A stretch of DNA of 61,820 nucleotides, from positions 1 through 61,820 of the forward strand of contig NZ_LYVO01000038.1 of the NCBI RefSeq assembly GCF_001984055.1, in the 5' to 3' direction. Below are positions 26,693 to 35,056 of the stretch, piece after piece; position 1 is the first letter of the stretch; each line of letters opens with the position of its first letter. Made by a program: the position numbers and the translations under genes. This DNA comes from Variovorax sp. KK3. Lineage in GTDB: Bacteria > Pseudomonadota > Gammaproteobacteria > Burkholderiales > Burkholderiaceae_C. Under the pieces are notes generated by a model. That model saw only the letters and a program-made list of their open reading frames with translations, was not told the origin of the DNA and ran no database searches.

Positions 26693-27679
26693 CTAGTCGC
26701 CGCGGAAACCGGTCGCCTGCACGATCTTCTTCCAGCGCGGCGCCTCGGCCGCGACCATCGCGCGGGCGTCGGCCGAGCTGGTGCCGAGCAGCGTGAAGCC
26801 GGCCTCTTCGAGCTGGCGGCGCAGGTCGGGCGCCTTGAGCGCGGCGACGACCTGCGCATTGAGCGCCGCGACGATCGAGTCCGGCGTGCCCGCTGGCACG
26901 AACAGGCAGAACCAGGCCGAGAAGTCCGCTTTGGGAAAGCCCGACTCGGTGAAGGTGGGCACTTCGGGCAGCAGCGTCGAACGCTGGGGCGCGGTGGTGG
27001 CCAACGCGCGCATCTTGCCGCCCTTGACCTGCGCGGTGGCCAGTGCGGTGGAGACGAACGCGGCCTGCACGTCGCCGGCGATGATGGCCGACACCGCATC
27101 GCCCGTCGCGCGGTAGTGCACGGGCTCGACCTTGAAGCCGGCCTGCTCCGCGAACATCTCGGCGCCGAAGTGGCCCGGCGTTCCCGCGCCGAAGGTGCCG
27201 AAGTTGACCTTGTCCTTGCCTGCCTTGGCGGCTGCCACGAACTCGGCGACCGTCTTTGCCGGTGCGTTGGCTGGCACGACCAGGATGAAATCGGTGCGCA
27301 CCACCTCGGACACCGGCACCAGTTCCTTCGCGGGGTCGTAGGCCAGCTTGGAGAAGGCGGCCGGCGCGATGCTGATGGCGCTGACGTCGGCGATCAGCAG
27401 CGTGTAGCCGTCGGGCGCGGCCTTGGCCGCGAACTGCGCCGCGATCTGGCCGCCGGCGCCGGCGCGGTTCTCGATGACCACGGGCTGGCCCATGTTCTCG
27501 CCGAGCTTCTGGCCCAGGGCGCGGGTCACCACGTCGGGGCCGGTGCCGGGCGCGAAGCCGACGGCCAGGCGGATCGAGCGGTTCGGATACGACTGCGCCC
27601 AGGCCATGGGGCACAGCGTCGCGACGCCCGTCGCGATGCCGGTGGCGAGCCAGTGGCGTCGCGAAATGGTGAAAGTCAT
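26693..27679 (-). CDS. Bug/TctC-family solute-binding protein, probable Tat-exported
   Basis: 328 aa from ATG 27679, with GAGGAG just upstream. The leader contains TISRRHWLATGIATGVATL, a twin-arginine motif followed by a hydrophobic stretch and AWAQ cleavage site, unlike the Sec-type leaders of the other Bug proteins in this window. Mature signature: YPNRSIRLAVGFAPGTGPD, NRAGAGGQIAAQFAAKAAPD and VNFGTFGAGTPGHFGAEMF. It lies 42 bp after the enoyl-CoA hydratase and before the PanE-like gene in the same direction, so it probably binds the acid that the synthetase upstream activates. Confidence 0.91.
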   Translation of the reverse strand: MTFTISRRHWLATGIATGVATLCPMAWAQSYPNRSIRLAVGFAPGTGPDVVTRALGQKLGENMGQPVVIENRAGAGGQIAAQFAAKAAPDGYTLLIADVSAISIAPAAFSKLAYDPAKELVPVSEVVRTDFILVVPANAPAKTVAEFVAAAKAGKDKVNFGTFGAGTPGHFGAEMFAEQAGFKVEPVHYRATGDAVSAIIAGDVQAAFVSTALATAQVKGGKMRALATTAPQRSTLLPEVPTFTESGFPKADFSAWFCLFVPAGTPDSIVAALNAQVVAALKAPDLRRQLEEAGFTLLGTSSADARAMVAAEAPRWKKIVQATGFRGD

Positions 27680-27721
27680 GGGTGTCTCCTCGATGGTCAA
27701 TGTGATTGCACTTCAGCGGAT

Positions 27722-28531
27722 TCAGCGGCCGGTGTACACGGGATCGCGCTTCTCCATGAACGACCGCGGTCCTTCGCGCGCATCCGCGCTGGCGAACACG
27801 TGGCGCTTGGTCCTGTCTTCGAGCCGGTAGCCGACATCGAGCGGCAGGCCGCTGGCCTCGGTGACGGTCTGCTTGACGGCGCGGACCGCGAGCGGTCCGT
27901 TGCGGGCGATGCGCGTGGCGATGTCCAGAGCCTTGTCCATCAGCTCGCCGGGCGGCACCACATGGTTGACGAGTCCGCAGCGATGCGCTTCCTGCGCGTC
28001 GATCGGTCGGCCGGTCAGCAGCAGCTCCATCGCGATTGCGTGGGGTATCTGCCTCGGCAGCCGGACCATCGAGCCCGCGAAGGGCACCAGCGCGCGCTGC
28101 ACCTCCGGCAGGCCGAAGCTCGCATGTGGCACGGCCACGCGGATGTCGGTGCCGAGCATCGTCTCGAAGCCGGCGGCGAGGCAGGCGCCGTTGATGGCGG
28201 CCACCACCGGCTTGTGCAGCGGAAAGTCGCGCAATGCCGATGCCGCCAGCACCGACGGGTCGTTCAGCATGCGGCGCTCGAAAGCGTCTTGCGGCTCGCG
28301 CGCGCCGGTCATCAGCGGCAGCGTCGTCGCCAGGTCGCCGCCGGCGCAGAAGGCGATGCTGCCGGTGGCGGTGAGGATGGCGGCGCGAATGCCGTCGTCA
28401 TCGCGGACGTGCATGAAGGCATCGGCCAGCGCGCACAGCATCTCGGGCGTGAGGGCGTGGTGCGCGGCGGGGCGGTCGAGCGTCACGATGGCGACGGCGC
28501 CCGTGCGCTCGACCAGGACGTTCGCGCTCAT
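27722..28531 (-). CDS. Enoyl-CoA hydratase/isomerase family protein
   Basis: 269 aa. Oxyanion segments FCAGGDLA (61-68) and LAAGFE (118-123). Both classical hydratase glutamates are present, Glu123 in AAGFETML and Glu143 in FGLPEVQ, in contrast to the crotonase at 632. The start overlaps the acyl-CoA synthetase stop (ATGA), so the two are translationally coupled and probably act in sequence: activation of an unsaturated or aromatic acid, then hydration or cleavage of its CoA ester. Confidence 0.93.
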   Translation of the reverse strand: MSANVLVERTGAVAIVTLDRPAAHHALTPEMLCALADAFMHVRDDDGIRAAILTATGSIAFCAGGDLATTLPLMTGAREPQDAFERRMLNDPSVLAASALRDFPLHKPVVAAINGACLAAGFETMLGTDIRVAVPHASFGLPEVQRALVPFAGSMVRLPRQIPHAIAMELLLTGRPIDAQEAHRCGLVNHVVPPGELMDKALDIATRIARNGPLAVRAVKQTVTEASGLPLDVGYRLEDRTKRHVFASADAREGPRSFMEKRDPVYTGR

Positions 28532-30414
28532 CGCGTCGCCTCGCGTTCGGTGTGCGCGTCGAGGCGGTAGTTGAGCGCGAACGGCGCCATCAGTTGCCGC
28601 ACCGCTTCGGTGACTTCAGCGACTTCGTCGCCTTCGTCAGCTTCGTCGGTGTGTCGTGCGGAGAACCGCAGCAACTGCGTGCGCCCGTCGATCTCCGCGC
28701 GCGCCTCGACCCGGCCCGCCAGCCCGGCTTGTTCGAGGCGCTGGCCGATCACCCACTCGATGGCGCGCAGCCGCAGCGCCGGCTTGAAGAGCTTGCCGAT
28801 GGCCGTGAGGGGCAGCGCATCGAGCACGAACACCGCCTTGGGATAGGCCGGTCGTTCGGGAATGTGGGCCTGCGCGAACGACGAGAGCGTGTTCGCGTCG
28901 ATGGTCGCGCCGCTGCGCAGCGACACGAAGGCGACCGGCACCTCGCCGGCGTATTCGTCCGGCGCGCCCACGGCCGCAGCCATCAGCACGTCGGGATGGC
29001 GCAGCAGCGCGGCCTCGATCACCAGCGGGTCGATGTTGTGGCTGCTGCGGATGATGAGGTCCTTGGCCCGGCCGGTGACGAAGACGCGGCCCGCGTCGTC
29101 GAGATGGCCGACGTCGCCGGTGACGAGCCAGCCGCCTTCGATGAACACGCCTTCGTTGCCCTCGGCGTCGACGTAGCCCGGCCCCACGTTGGGGCCTTGC
29201 ACGTGCAGCACGCCGTCGGTGCCGGGCGGCAGGGGCGCACCGGCGTCGTCCACCGCCTTCACGGTGCAGAAGGGCAGGGGTAGGCCGGCGGAGCCGGCCA
29301 CGCGGGCCGCATGCGCCGGCTCGATGGCGATGACGCCGCCGCACTCGGTCATGCCGAGGATGTTGCGCACGGGGATGCCCAGGCGCTTCTCGAAGGCATC
29401 CGCCAGCTCGGGCGGCAACGGCGATCCGCCTGTCAGCAGGCAGCGCACGCTCGACAGGTCTTCCTGCGCGCGGGGCACGCCCAGCAGGGTCGACATCACC
29501 GTGGGCACTGCGGCCAGCAGGGTGACGCGGTGGCGTTCGACGTGCCGCCAGTAGGCCTTGACGAAGTCGGTATTGCGCAGGCCCAGCAGCGTGGGCAGCA
29601 CGACGTGCCCTCCGGCCAGCAGGATCGAAAGGCCGTACACGAAGGAGCCGGCGACGTGGAACAGCGGAAAGCCGTTGAGGATGACGTCGTCGTCGCGCGC
29701 GCCGTACATGCAAGCCGCGCCCCAGGCCGCGTGGAGCTGGTTGCGGTGCGTGTGCTGCGCGAGCTTGGGCCGGCCGGTGGTGCCGCCGGTGTGGAAGAGC
29801 GCCACCAGGTCGTCGGGCCGCCTGGGCGCCGCATCGGCCAGCGGCTCGGGCGACTGGGCGCGCAGCAGCGCGTGGAAATCCAGCGCACCCTCGGCACCGC
29901 CCAGCGCGACGACGTGGCGCAGCGTCGGGCATCGTTCGCACAGGTCTTTCGCGCGTGACCAGACGTCCAGCGCCGGATGCGGGCCGAGCGCCACGAGGAT
30001 GTTCACGCCGGCGGCGTCGATCAGCTCGGCGATGTGCGCCTCGCCGAGCAGGTAGTTGATCGGGCAGGCGACGCCGACGGCTTCGGCGCCCCACAGGGTC
30101 AGGTAGGCCTCGGGTATCGCGGGCAGCAGGAATGCGACGCGGGGCTCGGCGCCGTCGGCGAGCTGCAGGAAGGCGCGTGCCGTGCGTCGCACGTCGGCGA
30201 TGAACCGGGCATAGCTCCACGACGCGCAGGGCGCGCCGGCATCGTCGGACTCGATGAAGGTGAGCGCGGGCCGTTCGGCATGCGCTGCTGCGGCTGCCTC
30301 CAGCGCGGCCAGCACATCGCCGTGCGGCATGAACGCGCCGTAGGGCCGGGACTCGATCTCCCTGACGTCTTCGAGCTTGCGAATCTTGGATGTCTGCACC
30401 GGGGCCTGCTCCAT
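28528..30414 (-). CDS. Acyl-CoA synthetase (AMP-forming, ANL superfamily)
   Basis: 628 aa from ATG 30414 (MEQAPVQTSK); 30 further codons upstream are open but poorly conserved in character. Adenylation motifs: P-loop ALFHTGGTTGRPKLAQ, NILGMTECGGVIA, and GGWLVTGDVGHLDDAGRVFV followed by VTGRAKDLIIRSSHNIDP at the hinge, then LTAIGKLFKPAL with the catalytic lysine. About 60 C-terminal residues beyond the usual end are acidic and valine-rich. It activates a carboxylic acid as an acyl-CoA for the enoyl-CoA hydratase downstream. Acid type not assignable. Confidence 0.93.
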   Translation of the reverse strand: MEQAPVQTSKIRKLEDVREIESRPYGAFMPHGDVLAALEAAAAAHAERPALTFIESDDAGAPCASWSYARFIADVRRTARAFLQLADGAEPRVAFLLPAIPEAYLTLWGAEAVGVACPINYLLGEAHIAELIDAAGVNILVALGPHPALDVWSRAKDLCERCPTLRHVVALGGAEGALDFHALLRAQSPEPLADAAPRRPDDLVALFHTGGTTGRPKLAQHTHRNQLHAAWGAACMYGARDDDVILNGFPLFHVAGSFVYGLSILLAGGHVVLPTLLGLRNTDFVKAYWRHVERHRVTLLAAVPTVMSTLLGVPRAQEDLSSVRCLLTGGSPLPPELADAFEKRLGIPVRNILGMTECGGVIAIEPAHAARVAGSAGLPLPFCTVKAVDDAGAPLPPGTDGVLHVQGPNVGPGYVDAEGNEGVFIEGGWLVTGDVGHLDDAGRVFVTGRAKDLIIRSSHNIDPLVIEAALLRHPDVLMAAAVGAPDEYAGEVPVAFVSLRSGATIDANTLSSFAQAHIPERPAYPKAVFVLDALPLTAIGKLFKPALRLRAIEWVIGQRLEQAGLAGRVEARAEIDGRTQLLRFSARHTDEADEGDEVAEVTEAVRQLMAPFALNYRLDAHTEREATR

Positions 30415-30540
30415 CGGCCGGGCGCCCGTTCCTCGACCGTCGAGGGTGATGGTGCCCGCCTTCGGGACGAAGCGTAAGGACGGGCCGCGCTCGCGTCTGT
30501 CCACCGCGATGGGGACCGGGTCGATACCGATGGACCGCCG

Positions 30541-31371
30541 TCAGTCGTCCGTGGAAGGCGCGTCGATGCTGCCGATGGCGAGCGCGAAAAGCTCGTTGCG
30601 GTGGTGGATGCCCAGCCGCTCGAAGGCGCGGTCGCGGTAGGTCTTGACGGTGCCGCTCGAAATGCCCAGGTCGGCGGCCACGCCTTCGTGCGTCCAGCCG
30701 CGCAGCAGGCGTTCGCAGACCTCGCGCTCCCGGCGAGGCAGCGCGGCGAGCAGGCCTGCGCCGGGCGCCGGGGCCTCCGCCGGATCGGCGCCGCGGTCGG
30801 CCGGCCGGGTGCTGCGCAGGTGCAGGCCGATGCAGGCGGCCAGCGGCGCGCCGATCAGGCCGATGAGTTCCAGCTCGGCGTCGTCGAAGGCGCGCTGGCC
30901 TTCATGGTGGTAGAGGTTGATGGCGGTGAGGCCGCCTTCCTGGCCCACCGTGACCACCGACGCGCGCTCCTTCAGGCCGTGCCGCGTGTAGATCTCGCCG
31001 CGGTGGCGGCGTGGAATCTCTTCCGCGCGCCAGTGGGTCAGCACGGCGCCGGCGGGCTCGATGCATTCGCGCACGGCGTCGAAGGTGCAGTCGACGCGGT
31101 AGACGCCGTTGCGATAGAACTCGAAGGCGCTGTAGGTCTGGTCCGCCACCCCGTAGCTGCCGCCCAGGTGCATCTGCGGCGGACGGGTGTCGAAGAGGCT
31201 GTAGACCGAAATCCAGCACAGCGGCAGCGCCGCATTCAGGCGCTCCAGCGCGGCCGTGCCGAAGGCGCGGTCGCCCACGCAGCCGACCACGCCGGCGATG
31301 GCCGACGATGCCTGCCACGAGCGGTCGAGCGCGCGGGCATGCGCTTGTTCATTCAGTCGCACGAGCTGCAT
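30541..31371 (-). CDS. LuxR-family helix-turn-helix transcriptional regulator
   Basis: 276 aa. C-terminal LuxR-type DNA-binding domain: LPRREREVCERLLRGWTHEG, then VAADLGISSGTVKTYRDRAF (about residues 212-252). The N-terminal 190 residues have no receiver or acyl-homoserine-lactone domain signature; the pattern around LTHWRAEEIPRRHRGEIYTR and AINLYHHEGQRAFDDAELE resembles GAF-like sensors of LuxR solo regulators. Same strand as, and 126 bp upstream of, the acyl-CoA synthetase, which it probably controls. A run of 9-bp repeats precedes its start. Confidence 0.88.
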   Translation of the reverse strand: MQLVRLNEQAHARALDRSWQASSAIAGVVGCVGDRAFGTAALERLNAALPLCWISVYSLFDTRPPQMHLGGSYGVADQTYSAFEFYRNGVYRVDCTFDAVRECIEPAGAVLTHWRAEEIPRRHRGEIYTRHGLKERASVVTVGQEGGLTAINLYHHEGQRAFDDAELELIGLIGAPLAACIGLHLRSTRPADRGADPAEAPAPGAGLLAALPRREREVCERLLRGWTHEGVAADLGISSGTVKTYRDRAFERLGIHHRNELFALAIGSIDAPSTDD

Positions 31372-31389
31372 GGTTGCGAAGGGAAGGGC

Positions 31390-31425
31390 TTGTTTCGCTT
31401 GTCTCTGTTGTCTCTGTCGTCTCTA
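31390..31425. repeat. Imperfect 9-bp tandem repeat upstream of the luxR-type gene
   Basis: TTGTTTCGC (31390-31398), TTGTCTCTG (31399-31407), TTGTCTCTG (31408-31416), TCGTCTCTA (31417-31425). It begins 18 bp upstream of the start codon of the leftward LuxR-type gene, within its likely 5' leader or core promoter. Confidence 0.7.
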
Positions 31426-31503
31426 TCGGTGCAGCGCGCCGGTTGAAGAAGGGCGGGCGGCTCGGGGCATTGTGCGCGTGCCGACCGGGCCGGACAAGGC
31501 GGA

Positions 31504-32538
31504 TCAGGCCGTGGATGCGGACCGAGTCGCGGGCCTGGACGCGGCCGTGGAAGCCCGCTCGATCAGCTGGAAGCCGAGGTCGACGATCGGCTCGGCCGCG
31601 CGCTCGCCGCGGCAGCGGGCCAGGATCATGCGGGCGGCCAGCGTGCCGATGCCGGGCCCGTCGACGTGCACGGTGGTGATCGACGGCACCGTGTGGGCGC
31701 TGAAGTCGGCATTGCCGAAGCCGCAGACGGCCAGGTCTTCCGGCACGCGCAGGCCACGCGCCTGGGCCTCGACCAGCACGCCGCTGGCCAGCGTGTCGGA
31801 GCTGCAGCACACGGCCTCGAGCTTCGGCTCCTTCTCCAGCAGCTCGGCGAGCGCGCGGCGGCCCAGCGCCAGGCTGCTGGGCGCCGGTACCACGGCCGTC
31901 GGCACGTCGCGGCCCATGGTCGCGACGAAGCCCTCGCGCCGCTGCATCGCGCGGTGGTCACTGCCGGTCGCGACGCCGACCTTCTTCCAGCCGCGCGACA
32001 GGAAAAAGCCCGCCACCGCGCTGCCGACCTTCAGGTGCGAGAAGCCGACCACCATGTCGACCGGCCGGTCGCTCAGGTCCCAGGTCTCGACGACCGGGAT
32101 GCCGGAGCGGCGCAGGCGCTCCTGCGCGCGCGGGGATTGCACCAGGCCGGTCATGACGATGCCGTCGGGCTGGCGGCTGATCATCGCGTTGAGCACCGCT
32201 TCCTCGCGCTCCGCGTCGTAGGCGGTCTGGCCCAGGATGACCTGGTAGCCCTCGGCGGCCAGCGCCGTGGTCAGCGCCTGCACGGTCGGCAGGAACTGCG
32301 ACACCGAGAGGGCAGGGACGATGCCCGCCACCATCAGGCTGCGCTTGGACTTGAGTCCGCCGGCGAGCAGGTTGGGGATGTAGCCCGTCGCTTCGACCGC
32401 CTGCTGCACGCGCGCCTTGGTCTTCTCCGACACCACGCCCGGATTGCTGAGCGCGCGCGACGCCGTGATGAGCGACACGCCGGCCGCCTTGGCGACGTCG
32501 TGCAGAGTGACGGTCTTGAAGGGAACCGGGGCGTTCAT
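31504..32538 (-). CDS. LacI-family transcriptional repressor (aldarate/gluconate type)
   Basis: 344 aa from ATG 32538 (MNAPVPFKTVTLHDVAKAAG). LacI helix-turn-helix VTLHDVAKAAGVSLITASRA, hinge helix VEATGYIPNLLAGGLKSKRS, then a type 1 periplasmic-binding core ending with VPSITTVHVDGPGIGTLAA. GntR-subfamily features in the recognition helix (SLITASRALSNP) fit the operator type TGACAACGTTATCA seen three times in the adjacent intergenic region. It divergently faces the aldarate operon and is predicted to repress both itself and that operon until an aldarate or oxo-acid inducer binds. Confidence 0.94.
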   Translation of the reverse strand: MNAPVPFKTVTLHDVAKAAGVSLITASRALSNPGVVSEKTKARVQQAVEATGYIPNLLAGGLKSKRSLMVAGIVPALSVSQFLPTVQALTTALAAEGYQVILGQTAYDAEREEAVLNAMISRQPDGIVMTGLVQSPRAQERLRRSGIPVVETWDLSDRPVDMVVGFSHLKVGSAVAGFFLSRGWKKVGVATGSDHRAMQRREGFVATMGRDVPTAVVPAPSSLALGRRALAELLEKEPKLEAVCCSSDTLASGVLVEAQARGLRVPEDLAVCGFGNADFSAHTVPSITTVHVDGPGIGTLAARMILARCRGERAAEPIVDLGFQLIERASTAASRPATRSASTA

Positions 32539-32601
32539 GAAGGGCGGGCAGCGGCGGATGGGTGCAGAGAATACCGCAGGCTCGGGGCGACGGGGTCGGG
32601 T

Positions 32602-32615
32602 TGACAACGTTATCA
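32602..32615. promoter_or_regulatory. LacI-type operator O1 (TGACAACGTTATCA)
   Basis: First of three near-identical 14-bp sites, 63 bp upstream of the lacI start. Near-palindromic (TGAyAACGTTrTCA). The 330-bp gap 32539-32868 contains no gene; it holds these operators and the divergent promoters. Confidence 0.8.
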
Positions 32616-32725
32616 GCGGCGGGCGCGATATTGTGTGGCCTACGCGGAATTGCTGGCGTTGCAGGGCGAACGTTGTCTGCTCGATTCCGGGTAAACCCCG
32701 AGTTCGTTGCGTTGACCCTCCAAAA

Positions 32726-32739
32726 TGACAACGCTATCA
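32726..32739. promoter_or_regulatory. LacI-type operator O2 (TGACAACGCTATCA)
   Basis: Second copy, one mismatch to O1 and O3 (C for T at position 9). Centre-to-centre 124 bp from O1 and 109 bp from O3. GTTGACC at 32711-32717 just upstream could be a -35 element for the rightward operon. Confidence 0.78.
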
Positions 32740-32834
32740 TTCTTCCAAGGTGACGCCGCGCAGCATTCGTAAGGTGGTTGCGGCTGGCCCGCTTATCGAC
32801 GATGCTGACGAAGTGCCTGCGTCGAACCGAGAAA

Positions 32835-32848
32835 TGACAACGTTATCA
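32835..32848. promoter_or_regulatory. LacI-type operator O3 (TGACAACGTTATCA)
   Basis: Identical to O1, ending 20 bp before the Bug gene start and just ahead of its AGGAG ribosome-binding site, a position that would block transcription or early elongation. Confidence 0.8.
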
Positions 32849-32868
32849 GATCAATCCAGGAGACCCGC

Positions 32869-33828
32869 ATGAAGAAACTCTTGACCACGCTTTCCTTCGC
32901 CATGGCTGCTTTGTCCGCGAGCGCGCAGGCCTGGCCCGAGAAGACGGTGACCTTCGTCGTCCCGTTCCCACCCGGCGGCTCCACCGACCAGGTGGCCCGC
33001 GCGATGGCCCCGCGCCTCGGCGAGAAGCTCAAGCAGAGCTTTTTGGTCGACAACAAGGCCGGCGCCACCGGCACCATCGGCGCCACCTTCGTGAAGCGCG
33101 CCCCGGCCGACGGCAACACCTTTCTCGTGACCTCGCTTGGCCCGCTGGTGATCGTCCCGCACCTGGTCAAGGGCCTGCAGTACGACGCGCTCAAGGACTT
33201 CGACCTGATCACCGTGGTCGTGCAGTCGCCCAACGTGCTGGTGGTGCCGGCGAATTCGCCGCACAAGAGTCTGGCCGACGTCATCGCCTGGCAGAAGGCC
33301 AACCCTGGAAAGATGAGCTTCGCCTCCGCCGGCAACGGCTCCAGCGACCACCTGACGGCCGAGCTCTTCTGGCAGCAGACCGGCACCCAGGGCGTCCACG
33401 TGCCCTACAAGGGCGGGGCGCCGGCGCACACCGACCTGATGGGCGGGCAGGTCGACGCCTCGTTCCAGAACGTCAACTCGGTGCTGCAGTACATCAAGGC
33501 CGGCAAGATGCGCCCGTTGGCCATCACCAGCCCGAAGCGCTCGCCGGTGCTGCCCGAGGTGCCGACGCTGGCCGAGGCCGGCGTGAAGAACGTCGAGGTC
33601 GCGTCGTGGCAAGCCATCGTTGCGCCCAAGGGCCTGCCGCCCGCCGTGCGCCAGAAGGCCCACGACGCCTTCGTCGAGGCGATCGCCGACCCGAAGGTGA
33701 AGGACCAGTTCACGTCCATCGGCTTCGAGATCGTCGCCAACACGCCCGAGCAGTTCGCCACCTTCCAGCAGGCCGAGTACGCACGCTGGAAGAAGGTGAT
33801 CGAGACCGGGAAGATCACGATCGATTGA
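32869..33828 (+). CDS. Bug/TctC-family solute-binding protein (first gene of the aldarate operon)
   Basis: 319 aa. Sec signal peptide MKKLLTTLSFAMAALSASAQ. Mature signature: WPEKTVTFVVPFPPGGSTDQ, LVDNKAGATGTIGATFVKRA, HVPYKGGAPAHTDLMGGQV. Start preceded by AGGAG, with operator O3 immediately upstream. Followed 56 bp later by the enolase-superfamily dehydratase. It probably captures galactarate, talarate or a related aldarate in the periplasm. No TctA/TctB genes nearby. Confidence 0.93.
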   Translation: MKKLLTTLSFAMAALSASAQAWPEKTVTFVVPFPPGGSTDQVARAMAPRLGEKLKQSFLVDNKAGATGTIGATFVKRAPADGNTFLVTSLGPLVIVPHLVKGLQYDALKDFDLITVVVQSPNVLVVPANSPHKSLADVIAWQKANPGKMSFASAGNGSSDHLTAELFWQQTGTQGVHVPYKGGAPAHTDLMGGQVDASFQNVNSVLQYIKAGKMRPLAITSPKRSPVLPEVPTLAEAGVKNVEVASWQAIVAPKGLPPAVRQKAHDAFVEAIADPKVKDQFTSIGFEIVANTPEQFATFQQAEYARWKKVIETGKITID

Positions 33829-33884
33829 TCCGTACCTCGCCTGCCGCCAGCCGCCTGCTCCAGCCCCTTCAACAGCGCCCACCC

Positions 33885-35033
33885 ATGACCGCCTCCGCTT
33901 CCTCCTCCGCCGACAGCATCGCCTGGATCCGCCTCTCGTCGTGCTACCTGCCGTTGGCCAACCCGATCAGCGACGCCAAGGTGCTGACCGGCCGCCAGAA
34001 GCCGATGACCGAGATCGCGATGCTGTTCGCCGAGATCGAGACCAAGGACGGACACCGCGGCCTGGGCTTCAGCTACTCGAAGCGCGCAGGCGGGCCCGGC
34101 CAGTTCGCGCACGCGAAGGAAATCGCGCCGGTGCTGATCGGCGCCGACCCGAGCGACATTTCGAAGCTGTGGACGCAGCTGTGCTGGGCCGGCGCCTCGG
34201 TCGGCCGCAGCGGCATGGCGGTGCAGGCCATCGGCGCCTTCGACGTGGCGCTGTACGACCTGAAGGCGCGCCGCGCGGGCCTGTCGCTGTCGAAGCTGCT
34301 GGGTTCGCAGCGCGACTCGGTGCGCTGCTACAACACCTCGGGCGGCTTCCTGCACACGCCGATCGAGCAGCTGGTGGTGAACGCCGCGGCCTCGGTCGAG
34401 CGCGGCATCGGCGGCATCAAGCTCAAGGTGGGGCAGCCCGACGGCGCGCTCGACATCCGGCGCGTCGAGGCCGTGCGCAAGCAGCTCGGCGACCAGGTGC
34501 CGCTGATGATCGACGCCAACCAGCAGTGGGACCGGCCGACCGCGCAGCGCATGTGCCGCGTGTTCGAGCCGCTGGGCCTGGTGTGGATCGAAGAGCCGCT
34601 CGATGCCTACGACTTCGAAGGCCACGCCGCGCTGGCCGCCACCTTCGACACGCCGATCGCCACCGGCGAGATGCTGACCAGCGGCATCGAGCACGGCGAA
34701 CTGATCCGCCATCGCGCCGCCGACTACCTGATGCCCGACGCACCGCGCGTCGGCGGCATCACGCCCTTCCTCAAGATCGCCGCGCAGGCCGAGCAAGCCG
34801 GCCTCGGCCTGGGCCCGCATTTCGCGATGGAGCTGCACGTGCACCTGGGCGCGGTGTATGCGTCCGAGCCCTGGGTCGAGCATTTCGACTGGCTGGAGCC
34901 GCTCTTCAACGAGCGACTGGAGATCAAGGATGGCCGTATGCTGGTGCCGACCCGGCCGGGCCTTGGCCTCAGCCTGAGCGAGCAGGCCCGCACCTGGACG
35001 CGCGAGAGCGCCGAGATCGGCCAGCGCCCCTGA
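33885..35033 (+). CDS. Mandelate racemase/muconate lactonizing enzyme family, aldarate (galactarate/talarate-type) dehydratase
   Basis: 382 aa from ATG 33885. Enolase-superfamily, MR-subgroup active site: base pair motif Lys179-Leu-Lys181 (GIKLKVG), Mg ligands Asp210 (MIDANQQW), Glu236 (WIEEPLD) and Glu262 (TGEML), and general base His312 (LGPHFAMELHVHLG). The pattern and neighbours match L-talarate/galactarate dehydratases, which dehydrate aldarates to 5-keto-4-deoxyglucarate. It sits between a Bug gene and garD, so the operon holds two unrelated dehydratase families for similar substrates. Confidence 0.9.
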   Translation: MTASASSSADSIAWIRLSSCYLPLANPISDAKVLTGRQKPMTEIAMLFAEIETKDGHRGLGFSYSKRAGGPGQFAHAKEIAPVLIGADPSDISKLWTQLCWAGASVGRSGMAVQAIGAFDVALYDLKARRAGLSLSKLLGSQRDSVRCYNTSGGFLHTPIEQLVVNAAASVERGIGGIKLKVGQPDGALDIRRVEAVRKQLGDQVPLMIDANQQWDRPTAQRMCRVFEPLGLVWIEEPLDAYDFEGHAALAATFDTPIATGEMLTSGIEHGELIRHRAADYLMPDAPRVGGITPFLKIAAQAEQAGLGLGPHFAMELHVHLGAVYASEPWVEHFDWLEPLFNERLEIKDGRMLVPTRPGLGLSLSEQARTWTRESAEIGQRP

Positions 35034-35056
35034 CCCGGCGACCCTGGAGCCCCACG

